Source: Syntrophotalea carbinolica DSM 2380 (GTDB lineage Bacteria; Desulfobacterota; Desulfuromonadia; Desulfuromonadales; Syntrophotaleaceae). Taken from it: DNA of 64,000 nt. The translations under genes were made by a program, and so were the position numbers. The stretch covers positions 310,001-374,000 of the forward strand of contig NC_007498.2 of the NCBI RefSeq assembly GCF_000012885.1, given 5' to 3'. A model generated the notes under the pieces. That model saw only the letters and a program-made list of their open reading frames with translations. It made no database searches and had not been told where the DNA came from. Every line of letters starts with the position of its first letter. Within the stretch, counting starts at the first letter, position 1. Below, piece by piece: positions 52,255 to 59,582 of the stretch.

Positions 52255-54267
52255 TCACAGCTCGATGCGGAATTCCAGACCGGCACCGGTATTGCGTGCG
52301 GCGATGGAACCCTGCATGCGTTTTTCTATGATGACTTTAGATATATAAAGTCCGATGCCGGTGCCGTTTTCCTTGGTGGTGAAATAGGATTCAAACAGCT
52401 GCTCTCGAACCGATTCCGGGACGCCGCCGGCATTGTCCCGGACGGTAATGATCTTCTTGCCCCCGTCCTGGAATACGTGAATGTGAATGCGCGGAGCGGC
52501 AACGCACTTGTCGATCAGTGCTTCCTTGGCATTGTTCAGAAGATTGAGCAGCACATGGGAAAATTCGTTGCCGTGACCGGTTACGAGCAGACCGTCGACT
52601 GCATCGAAGACAATCTCGATCCCATGTTTTTTCAGGTCCGTTGCGATCAGTTCGAGGATTTTGCTGGCCGATTCCTTAAGATCGAAGGGCATCGGCCCCT
52701 GATCGGTGCGGAAAAAATTACTAAAATCGTCGATGGTCGAGGACATGTGCTGGAGAAGGTTTTCGACCTGTGCCACCGCCTGCTGCCGCTGCTCGTCGGA
52801 CCCTCCGCCGTTGCCTGGATGCCCCAGGCTGTAAACCAGCAGGTTGAGCAGGTGCAGCGGTTGCCGCCACTGGTGGGCAATGTAGCTGATCATTTCGCCC
52901 ATGGCCGCCATGCGGCTCTGCTGCAGAAGCAGCAGGTCCTTTGCCCGCATGTCTTCAGCGATCCGGACTTGGTCGGTAATGTCCTGTATGGTTCCGACCA
53001 TGCCTGTCATCCGGCCGTTCTCGCCGAAGACAGGCTCTCTCTGGTCCTGAATCACCAATTCTTCACCGCAGGCCTGTTGCAGGCGGTATTCTGTAGCGCA
53101 GGGCTGCCGATTGCGTACCAGTTTTACGATCGCATTGCGCAGCCGTTTGCGATCTTCTTTTCGGATCATCTCAAACAGCATATCTTCGCTGCCGGCAAAG
53201 GTCTCGGCCGGGATCCCCAAGATGCGCCAGCATTCCTCCGAGGCCGACTGCAACTGCCCGAAAAGATCCCAGGACCAGTTGCCGACGCGGGCGATACGCT
53301 GGGCTTCGACCAGGTTGTGTTCTCTCTCCCGGAGAGCGGCCTGCATGGCCCTGCGCTCGCTGATGTTATGGAAATTCCCGGCGATGAGCGGCCGCCCCTC
53401 GTATTCGAGATAGCCGGCCATCACTTCCACAGGAATCAGTGCCCCGGAAGCGACCCGGTGCACGGTCTCGAAACGGGCCGGCTTCCCCTGTTTCAGTTGC
53501 TTGTACAGAGCGGACATACGGGCGGCGTCGTAATGAGGATCCCAGTCGGGGACGCGCGTCTGCAAAAGAATATTCTCGTCCCAACCGAAATGGGCGCAGG
53601 TCGCGGCATTGACATAATACATGCGATACCCATCGGTTGGATCGAGTACATAAATGGGATCGCGACTGTTTTCCACCAGATAGCGAAAAAAGAAGGCCTC
53701 CCTTTCCAGCTTGTCGCGTTGCTCCACTTCCTGATTGAGGCGCAGGTTTTTCAGCCCCATCTCGGCAATCATCTCCACCAGCGAGCGGAGATATTTCATC
53801 ACGTCCTGGATATGGCTGCGGCTCAGGATCGGTACCCGTTCCAGCGCAGCGAGATATTCTTCCTCGTCGAAACCGAAACGGCCAGCCTGATCGCGGAAAA
53901 ATTCACGGTCGGGGGGATCGTCATCATAAAAAAACTGGCCGGTGAAAAAGGTCGCAAGATGTCTGCCTTCGATAAAAATCGGCATGGCGACATCCCACAG
54001 GCCGTTTTGGCAGCGGTAGTCGACATATCCTGCCGGACAGTTATCAATATGGGCCTTGATATAGGCGTCGCTTTCCCGGCAACGGGCGTTGGTCACAGGA
54101 TGGCAGCGATGAAAGCGCGCACAAATATCTTGCCAGCCAACCGATGCAAGCATCCGTTCTTCGCTGTCGAGAATGGCGCCGGGTACTCCGGTCAACCGAA
54201 ACTGGGTCTCCAGCAGCTGTTGCAACTGGCTGACCGATATCATCTGGGAAAAAACAAGTTCAGACAT
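52255..54267 (-). CDS. PocR-PAS-PAS sensor histidine kinase
   Basis: A 670-residue soluble kinase. The N-terminus (about 8-165) is a PocR sensory domain with RCHPVTNARCRESDAYIKAH-type cysteine/histidine pattern (Cys-x-His...Cys) and CPAGYVDYRCQNGLWD. Two PAS domains follow (about 195-325 and 335-445). The H box is SYIAHQWRQPLHLL and the ATPase domain has NLLNNAKEAL, VRDNAGGVP and GTGIGLYISKVI. PocR domains bind small organic ligands such as 1,3-propanediol-type compounds (from PocR of propanediol genes). The start at 54267 has AAAGAGA upstream. No response regulator is adjacent. Confidence 0.92.
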   Translation of the reverse strand: MSELVFSQMISVSQLQQLLETQFRLTGVPGAILDSEERMLASVGWQDICARFHRCHPVTNARCRESDAYIKAHIDNCPAGYVDYRCQNGLWDVAMPIFIEGRHLATFFTGQFFYDDDPPDREFFRDQAGRFGFDEEEYLAALERVPILSRSHIQDVMKYLRSLVEMIAEMGLKNLRLNQEVEQRDKLEREAFFFRYLVENSRDPIYVLDPTDGYRMYYVNAATCAHFGWDENILLQTRVPDWDPHYDAARMSALYKQLKQGKPARFETVHRVASGALIPVEVMAGYLEYEGRPLIAGNFHNISERRAMQAALREREHNLVEAQRIARVGNWSWDLFGQLQSASEECWRILGIPAETFAGSEDMLFEMIRKEDRKRLRNAIVKLVRNRQPCATEYRLQQACGEELVIQDQREPVFGENGRMTGMVGTIQDITDQVRIAEDMRAKDLLLLQQSRMAAMGEMISYIAHQWRQPLHLLNLLVYSLGHPGNGGGSDEQRQQAVAQVENLLQHMSSTIDDFSNFFRTDQGPMPFDLKESASKILELIATDLKKHGIEIVFDAVDGLLVTGHGNEFSHVLLNLLNNAKEALIDKCVAAPRIHIHVFQDGGKKIITVRDNAGGVPESVREQLFESYFTTKENGTGIGLYISKVIIEKRMQGSIAARNTGAGLEFRIEL

Positions 54268-54400
54268 GGTTCTCTTTGTGCCGTTCTGGGCGGCCCGGGC
54301 TAGGTAGTGGCCAGCGAATCTCATTCTCAGCACCCGGTTTTACCGGGTAAAGGGGAAGGGTAAAGCTTGCCAGTAAAAAAATCGTTACATTTGGGGGCAT

Positions 54401-54425
54401 ATGTCCAAATTTTACCCAAGTATCT
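54401..54425. promoter_or_regulatory. Palindrome upstream of the PocR kinase
   Basis: TTTGG and CCAAA bracket a central CATATG, giving TTTGGGGGCATATGTCCAAA. It may be an operator for the minus-strand kinase gene, which begins ~140 bases away. Confidence 0.35.
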
Positions 54426-54469
54426 TAACCGGTAGACATTCCATTCAGCAACTTACGGCGAAAAGTCAT

Positions 54470-54500
54470 GGCCTGGAATATGTTACGCATATTCCATGCC
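54470..54500. promoter_or_regulatory. Strong inverted repeat in the intergenic region
   Basis: GGCCTGGAATATG and CATATTCCATGCC pair over 13 bases with one mismatch around TTACG. No T run follows, so it is more like an operator or RNA stem than a terminator. Confidence 0.4.
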
Positions 54501-54579
54501 TACGGTTTGGATAAGAACTTATTTCTGGGAAGCTGTTGCAGGCAATGGCGCAACCGGCTCGACAAGCGGCATCGCCGTT

Positions 54580-54765
54580 GTGCCGTTACTCCCCTTGTGA
54601 CGCCGCCGGAACGGAGCGGGCGACGGGCGAAACAGGCGGACGACTGAGCGCAGCGAATCTCGTCCGCCCGCCCGTCGGTTCAGCAGTGAAGAGAACCGCT
54701 ATAGGTGGGCCAGAAGCGGGGCACCTTTCTCTACTTACTCATTATGGGTGTAAAAAGAAAGTAGT
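54580..54765 (-). repeat. Repeat family B, degenerate copy
   Basis: Reverse orientation relative to 37691. It keeps CGCCGCCGGAACGGAGC, GCGGACGACTGAGCGCAGCG and CTTACTC, but lacks the end of the unit and has several changes. Confidence 0.85.
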
Positions 54766-54799
54766 TGTCGCGAGATGGCGCTGCCAAATTGCCTTTTAA

Positions 54800-55035
54800 T
54801 GGCTTTACCATTATCCCCTTGCGACGCCGCCGGAACGGAGCGGGCGGCGGGCGAAACAGGTGGACGACTGAGCGCAGCGAATCTTGTCCACCCGTCCGTC
54901 GGTTGCGTAGTGCAGGGAACCCGCCGCAGGCGGGCCAGGAGCGGGGCACCTTTCTCTGCTTACTCTCTTTTGGTGTAAAAAGAGAGTAAGGCGCCGGGTG
55001 GGGGCGCGACCCCACGGTGTTGCGGTTGAAGGTTC
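54800..55035 (-). repeat. Repeat family B copy
   Basis: Nearly complete reverse-orientation copy, with the stem CTTACTCTCTTTTGG...AAAAAGAGAGTAAG and ending at CCCCACGGTGTTG. Confidence 0.88.
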
Positions 55036-55089
55036 AAAAGCAAAGATTTTAACACCGCTGATCACCGTCGCTGTTGGATTGCAAGCGGC

Positions 55090-55320
55090 GTTGCCGTTAC
55101 TCCCCTTGTGACGCCGCCGGAACGGAGCGGACGGCGGGCGAAACAGGCGGACGACTGAGCGCAGCGAATCTTGTCCACCCGTCCGTCGGTTGGGTAGTGC
55201 AGGGAACCCGCCGCAGGCGGGCCAGAAGCCGGGGCACCTTTCTCTGCTTACTTCCTTTTGGTGTAAAAAGAGAGTAAGGCGCCGGGTGGGGGCGCGACCC
55301 CACGGTGTTGAAGTAGAAGT
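55090..55320 (-). repeat. Repeat family B copy
   Basis: Reverse-orientation copy almost identical to the one at 54800, making a second small tandem pair with a period of about 290 bases. Confidence 0.88.
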
Positions 55321-55392
55321 AGAAGTAAAGAGTGCTAAGAGTTTTGCCTGATAACGGCGATCCCATTATTCTCCTTAGTACCCCGTATTTGC

Positions 55393-55776
55393 CTACTCCC
55401 CACATCTCTCCTTCTTGACGAAAGTCGTCATCTTCTTCAACAGACTGATGCCATACTGACATGCTTCAAAAGCATCAGCACTGTTGGGTGACGACACCGC
55501 AATCAGCGAGATGATCTCCCCCGTCTTCAGGCACCCAAGCCGCCGGATCAAAAGCGCATCCTCAATTTGCCAGCGGTTTTTCAATTGCTCGATGATCCCG
55601 GCCATCTCGGTTTCCATATCGCCGTTGCGGCAATACTCCACACCCTTGGTTCCGGCCTCATTGTAAGGCGTTTCCTTGACCACCGCATAGTGCAGCAGCA
55701 CCGAACCGGCAGTGTTCTTGGTGAGTTTTTCGTACATTTCCTCCGGGCGAATGGGCTCCTTGACGACATAAACCAT
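55393..55776 (-). CDS. moaE: MoaE-like molybdopterin synthase catalytic subunit
   Basis: A 127-residue protein (Escherichia MoaE has 150). The C-terminal half is typical: RWQIEDALLIRRLGCLKTGE, SLIAVSSPNSADAFEACQYG and LLKKMTTFVKKE, which holds the catalytic lysines. The N-terminal half is shortened and carries HYAVVKETPYNEAGTKG in place of the usual TFxGxVR loop, so it is a divergent MoaE. It puts dithiolene sulfur into precursor Z using MoaD-thiocarboxylate. It stands alone between family B repeats, far from the MoaD-like gene at 4630. Confidence 0.8.
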   Translation of the reverse strand: MVYVVKEPIRPEEMYEKLTKNTAGSVLLHYAVVKETPYNEAGTKGVEYCRNGDMETEMAGIIEQLKNRWQIEDALLIRRLGCLKTGEIISLIAVSSPNSADAFEACQYGISLLKKMTTFVKKERCGE

Positions 55777-55957
55777 GGGGTCTGGCTCCTTTTTGGAAAA
55801 GAATTATATAGCAGAAAGGTAGGATAAACTGTTTTTCGTTGTAACGCTACAGGAATGACGTTGAGGAATAAATGCGACAATCCTTATTTCGCCAGTGGTC
55901 TGCGAGGCTGCGCAGACACCGGTGTCGCAGTATTTGGCAAATGGCTTTTGCGTCTGG

Positions 55958-56188
55958 CTTTGCCGTTACTCCCCCTGTGACGCCGCCGGAGCGGAGCAAT
56001 TGTCGGGCGAAACAGGCGGACGACTGAGCGCAGCGAATCCCGTTCGCCCGCCCGTCGGTTGCGCAGAGGAGGGAACCCGCCGCAGGCGGGCCAGGAGCGG
56101 GGCACCTTTCTCTGCTTACTTTCTTTTGGTGTGAAAAGAGAGTAAGGCGCCGGGCGGGGGCGCCACCCCGCGGTGTTGCAGTTTTCGG
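55958..56188 (-). repeat. Repeat family B copy within duplicated segment 1
   Basis: Reverse-orientation copy with all landmarks. It forms the left part of the ~600-base segment that recurs at 58163-58795. Confidence 0.88.
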
Positions 56189-56315
56189 TTTAAAAGCAAC
56201 AATCCTTACTTTGCCGGACCCGGCTGGCAGCCAGCTTACTGGAATTTGCGGGATAGCGGGGCTGCAAATCACCGGTAGTCGAGGTTGGGAAAACTTCTGC
56301 CCCCGACACGAGGAG

Positions 56316-56376
56316 ACTAATCACCAGTCAGTAATCACTGGTTTCCCTACAAATGACCAAGGACAAAGGACAAGTG
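56316..56376. repeat. Heptamer repeats
   Basis: TAATCACCAGTCAGTAATCACT-type units followed by AAGGACA/AAGGACA units; both have a 7-base period and recur in copy 2 of the duplicated segment. Confidence 0.7.
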
Positions 56377-56435
56377 ACGATGTTTAAATAATTAGATTTC
56401 TTGACGAAAAGGTTGTGCAAATCTAGTTTGAAGAT

Positions 56436-56550
56436 TATTTAAAAATGTTTGTTACACTTTGTCTTTGTTAGGGGATGGAGTGACTGGTCAACGTGTGAGC
56501 AAATAGCGATAACGAACCGCTTTGTGCCTGTAAGGTGTGGGCGGTTTTTA
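56436..56550 (+). ncRNA. Candidate small RNA, copy 1
   Basis: A promoter TTGACG (56401) - 17 bases - TAGTTT (56424) leads after ~115 bases into an intrinsic terminator: ACCGC...GGCGGTTTTT with inner GCCT/AGG pairs (56515-56550). A paralogous unit is at 58668-58788. The conserved core is TGTTACA(C/T)TTTGTCTTTGTT and GGTCAACGTGTGAGCA. No open frame is conserved. It could instead be the leader of the following DUF2726 gene. Confidence 0.5.
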
Positions 56551-56564
56551 TCTTTGGGGAAGAT

Positions 56565-57332
56565 ATGGACTATCTACTGATTTTATTGATTATATTCGTG
56601 AGCCTGGGACTTATCGCTGCACGCTTAAAGCCGCAGCCTGAGAGTTCATCCAACAGAGTGTCCTATGAACCCCGGCGGGCATTATTCAGTGCCGCGGAGC
56701 GCTCCTTCCTTGGCGTTCTGGAACAGGCGGTTGCCGGGCATTTCCGTATTATGGGCAAAGTCCGCCTGGGGGATTTGATCCAACCGGCAAAAGGTTTGTC
56801 ACGCAGTCAGCGCACCGGCGCCTGGAATCGCATTCACCAGAAACATGTCGACTTTGTGCTTTGTCATCCGGATACCCTGGATGTAACTGGCGTGGTAGAG
56901 TTGGACGATGTTTCCCATCGGCGTAAGGATCGCAGTGAACGGGACGTGTTTGTTGACAATGCGCTCAGCACGGCAGGTATTCCTATCGTGCATTTTGCTG
57001 CGCGCAAGGGGTACTCGGTGCAGGAAATTACGGTAAAGTTGGAGCAGGTCTTTTCTCGGCGTGCGGAGGTTGAAACTGTGAAATCGGCGGGTGTCGTTTC
57101 AGAAAATAACCCACCGCTGGAAAGGTCGGTAGCTCCGGATGAGGACATGACTACAGAAGTCTTGTTTGCCGAAATACCGCCTGATCCGGTATCTGGCCAG
57201 GTCGTTCCGTTCTGTACGGTATGTAATTCTCCGATGGTCAAACGACAAGCCAAAAAAGGGCCGCATGCCGGCAAATATTTTTGGGCGTGTTCGGCGTTTC
57301 CGAAGTGCCGCAACATTCAGATCCTTAGCTAG
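56565..57332 (+). CDS. DUF2726 protein with C-terminal topoisomerase-type zinc finger
   Basis: A 255-residue protein. An N-terminal helix (MDYLLILLIIFVSLGLIAA) anchors it in the membrane. DUF2726 follows (about 40-160), with HVDFVLCHPDTLDVTGVVELDD, DRSERDVFVDNAL and GIPIVHF; this domain resembles restriction-endonuclease-like folds. The C-terminus has CTVCNSPMV...CSAFPKC, a one-zinc topoisomerase I-type finger that binds nucleic acid. A role in nucleic acid binding or cleavage is inferred. GGGGAAG precedes the ATG at 56565, 10 codons inside the open frame. Confidence 0.85.
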   Translation: MDYLLILLIIFVSLGLIAARLKPQPESSSNRVSYEPRRALFSAAERSFLGVLEQAVAGHFRIMGKVRLGDLIQPAKGLSRSQRTGAWNRIHQKHVDFVLCHPDTLDVTGVVELDDVSHRRKDRSERDVFVDNALSTAGIPIVHFAARKGYSVQEITVKLEQVFSRRAEVETVKSAGVVSENNPPLERSVAPDEDMTTEVLFAEIPPDPVSGQVVPFCTVCNSPMVKRQAKKGPHAGKYFWACSAFPKCRNIQILS

Positions 57333-57410
57333 CTTTACTATGACGAGCCTCCGGTTGTTGCGATTGCATACAAGTTCGGCTCTCTCTTTTTTTCTCTCAA
57401 GGAGCTTACG

Positions 57411-58106
57411 ATGAAAAAGTGTTTCTCAGTGATGCTTATGATGCTCATCTCGATCTCGCTCACAGCCTGCAAAAAAGAACTTAAAACCCCCGAAGAAAAA
57501 CTTGGCTATGTTTTAGGCGCCGACGTGGGCAAATCCTATAAGACATTCAAGGAGAACGAAGTCAATTTTGATGAAGAGGCATTTTTTAAGGGTTTTACCG
57601 ATGGGATGAATGACAGCGAACTGTTATTGACAGCTGATGAGATAAAAGCTGTGCAAGTGGAAGCCATTACAAAACTCAAAAAGAATTTGGAATTAAAAAA
57701 GGCTTCTGAGGCAGAAAAAAACCTCAAAGAAGGGGCACAGTTTCTCGTTGAAAATAGTGAAAAAGAGGGTGTCGTGGTGACCAAATCCGGTCTCCAGTAT
57801 CAAGTTTTGACAAAAGGCGATGGGCCGGTGCCGGTGGCTACGGATACGGTCAAAGTCCATTATGTCGGTAAATTGCTGGATGGAACTGAATTTGACAGCT
57901 CCTACACCCGTGGAAAACCTGCAGAGTTCAGAGTTGGCGGCGTGATTAAAGGCTGGTCCGAGGCATTGCAGATGATGCCTACAGGGAGCAAATGGAAACT
58001 GTTCATTCCCAGCGAGCTTGCTTATGGTGCGAGGGGCGCCGGACAGAAGATCGGCCCTAATGCCACGCTTGTTTTTGAAGTTGAACTCCTTGAAATCGTA
58101 AAATAA
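57411..58106 (+). CDS. FKBP-type peptidyl-prolyl isomerase lipoprotein (FkpA/Mip-like)
   Basis: A 231-residue protein with signal peptide and lipobox SLTAC. The N-terminal dimerisation region has [14 protein letters not shown]. The FKBP domain (about 125-231) shows [41 protein letters not shown] and [20 protein letters not shown], with active-site residues intact. It should catalyse prolyl isomerisation and assist folding in the periplasm. It lies between the two copies of the duplicated segment. Confidence 0.95.
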   Translation: MKKCFSVMLMMLISISLTACKKELKTPEEKLGYVLGADVGKSYKTFKENEVNFDEEAFFKGFTDGMNDSELLLTADEIKAVQVEAITKLKKNLELKKASEAEKNLKEGAQFLVENSEKEGVVVTKSGLQYQVLTKGDGPVPVATDTVKVHYVGKLLDGTEFDSSYTRGKPAEFRVGGVIKGWSEALQMMPTGSKWKLFIPSELAYGARGAGQKIGPNATLVFEVELLEIVK

Positions 58107-58162
58107 GAAGGCGAATCTGCAGAAACAGACGAGGTGAGAAATGCCGATAAAATAGGCTGTTT

Positions 58163-58398
58163 CGCTTTGCCTTTATTCCCCTTGTGACGCCGCCGGAACG
58201 AAGCAATCGTCGGGCGAAACAGGCGGACGACTGAGCGCAGCGAATCTTGTCCGCCCGCCCGTCGGTTGCGCAGTGAAGGGAACCCGCCGCAGGTGGGCCA
58301 GGAGCGGGGTGCCCTTTTTCTGCTTACTCTGTTTGGGCAAGCAAAAAGAGTAAGGCGCCGGGCGGGGGCGCCACCCCGCGGTGTTGCAGTTTTCGGTT
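58163..58398 (-). repeat. Repeat family B copy within duplicated segment 2
   Basis: Reverse-orientation copy. Its stem is CTTACTCTGTTTGGGCAAGCAAAAAGAGTAAG-type, as in the 37.7-kb array (cut: CTTACTCTGTTTGGGCAAGC), unlike the four preceding reverse copies. Confidence 0.88.
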
Positions 58399-58667
58399 TA
58401 AAAGTAACAATCCTTATTTCCCCGGTTCCGTCTATAGCCAGCTTACTGGAATTTGCGGGATAGCGGAGCTGCGAATCACCTGTACCGGAGGTTGGGGAAA
58501 CGTCTGCTCTCGACACGAGGAGACTAATCACTAATCACCAGTCACGAATCACTGGTTTTCCTACAAATGACCAAGGACAAAGGACAAGTGACGATGTTTA
58601 AATCAGTGACGATGTTTAAATAATTAGAATTCTTGACGAGAAGGTTACGTGGGGCTAATTTATGATT

Positions 58668-58788
58668 TGTTTATGAACGTTTGTTACATTTTGTCTTTGT
58701 TGTTTGGGGGATGGAATGATGGTCAACGTGTGAGCATATAGTGAGTAAGGACCGCTCTGCGCCTATGAGGCGTGAGCGGTTTTTTTTG
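58668..58788 (+). ncRNA. Candidate small RNA, copy 2
   Basis: Promoter TTGACG (58633) - 17 bases - TAATTT (58656). The terminator ACCGCTC...GAGCGGTTTTTTTT with inner GCGCCT/AGGCGT is at 58750-58788. It differs from copy 1 at many bases but keeps promoter spacing, and the terminator stem changes are compensatory (CGC(T)TTGTGCC/GGTGTGGGCG versus CGCTCTGCGCC/GGCGTGAGCG). Confidence 0.55.
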
Positions 58789-58942
58789 TGTTTAAGAGGT
58801 GGATTGGAAAATGTAGATGAGACCCCTACCTTACAGAACATGTCTTCCAATACAAAGTTTGGTAATTCAAGATCTGATCTCACCAACGGGGGAGGGGCGG
58901 CGCCGCCGGGTATGCATTTATTGAAAACAGAGGAAGGGTATT

Positions 58943-59335
58943 ATGCCAGTCACGTTTCAGGGCATCCGTATTGGACAAAAGTACTCCCGTCCACAACTAG
59001 CTGATCTATGGGGATATAGGGGCTATCAAGCGCTTGCCCGCGGTGTGGTGACCCCAAGGGATAGCAATTTTATTATCCTCTTCGTAACCGAATACCAGCA
59101 GACATTTCAGGAACAATACGATGATCGACTGACTGGGAAAATTCTTCAGTGGGAAGGTCCAAGGGATCACTTCGCTGAAGATCGAATGGAAAATTCTCAC
59201 GATAATGGTGATGAGATACATGTCTTCCACCGTGAAAGACATCACTCTGACTTCACGTATATTGGGCGTGTTGTCGTGTTGAAAATTGAGCGAAGAATTG
59301 AAAGGCCAAGTACCTTTCAGTTCAGAGTGGAATGA
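58943..59335 (+). CDS. Stand-alone DUF3427/ScoMcrA-head-like domain protein
   Basis: A 130-residue protein. It has RPQLADLWGYRGYQALARGV, then FIILFVTEY, YDDRLTGKILQWEGP and IHVFHRERHHSDFTYIGRV. This pattern resembles the DUF3427 or ScoMcrA N-terminal head domain found in restriction and defence proteins, where it may read DNA. Such domains are normally fused to a helicase or nuclease; here it is alone. AGGAAGGG precedes the ATG. It opens the defence-like cluster after the duplicated segment. The assignment is from memory of the family pattern. Confidence 0.6.
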   Translation: MPVTFQGIRIGQKYSRPQLADLWGYRGYQALARGVVTPRDSNFIILFVTEYQQTFQEQYDDRLTGKILQWEGPRDHFAEDRMENSHDNGDEIHVFHRERHHSDFTYIGRVVVLKIERRIERPSTFQFRVE

Positions 59336-59582
59336 CTCACCACCTGATACTCTGTTGAGTTGCATATGTTTTTCACTAAATCCAATTACTACCAGGGACT
59401 GTGGCAGTACTCAGGAGGCACCTCGATGCAAAAGGATGCATTATGAATTCATTAAAACGCAGAGTATGTGGCAATGTAAGACTTATCCGCGATGAATTCG
59501 TATAGGGTATGAAAACTATTAGGATGTAACTTCTATTTTGTCAGCAAAAGATTTAAATTATTAGGATAGGAAAAAAAGAAAA

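Larger units (their letters stand above)
55958..56555. repeat. Duplicated ~600-bp segment, copy 1
   Basis: A family B unit, then a ~120-base stretch containing CCAGCTTACTGGAATTTGCG and CGACACGAGGAGACTAATCA, a heptamer repeat, AATGACCAAGGACAAAGGAC, and finally a promoter-terminator unit. The same order of elements recurs at 58163-58795 with high similarity. Confidence 0.9.
58163..58795. repeat. Duplicated ~600-bp segment, copy 2
   Basis: Same order of elements as 55958-56555, with a small extra internal duplication of GTGACGATGTTTAAAT near 58589-58621. Confidence 0.9.
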
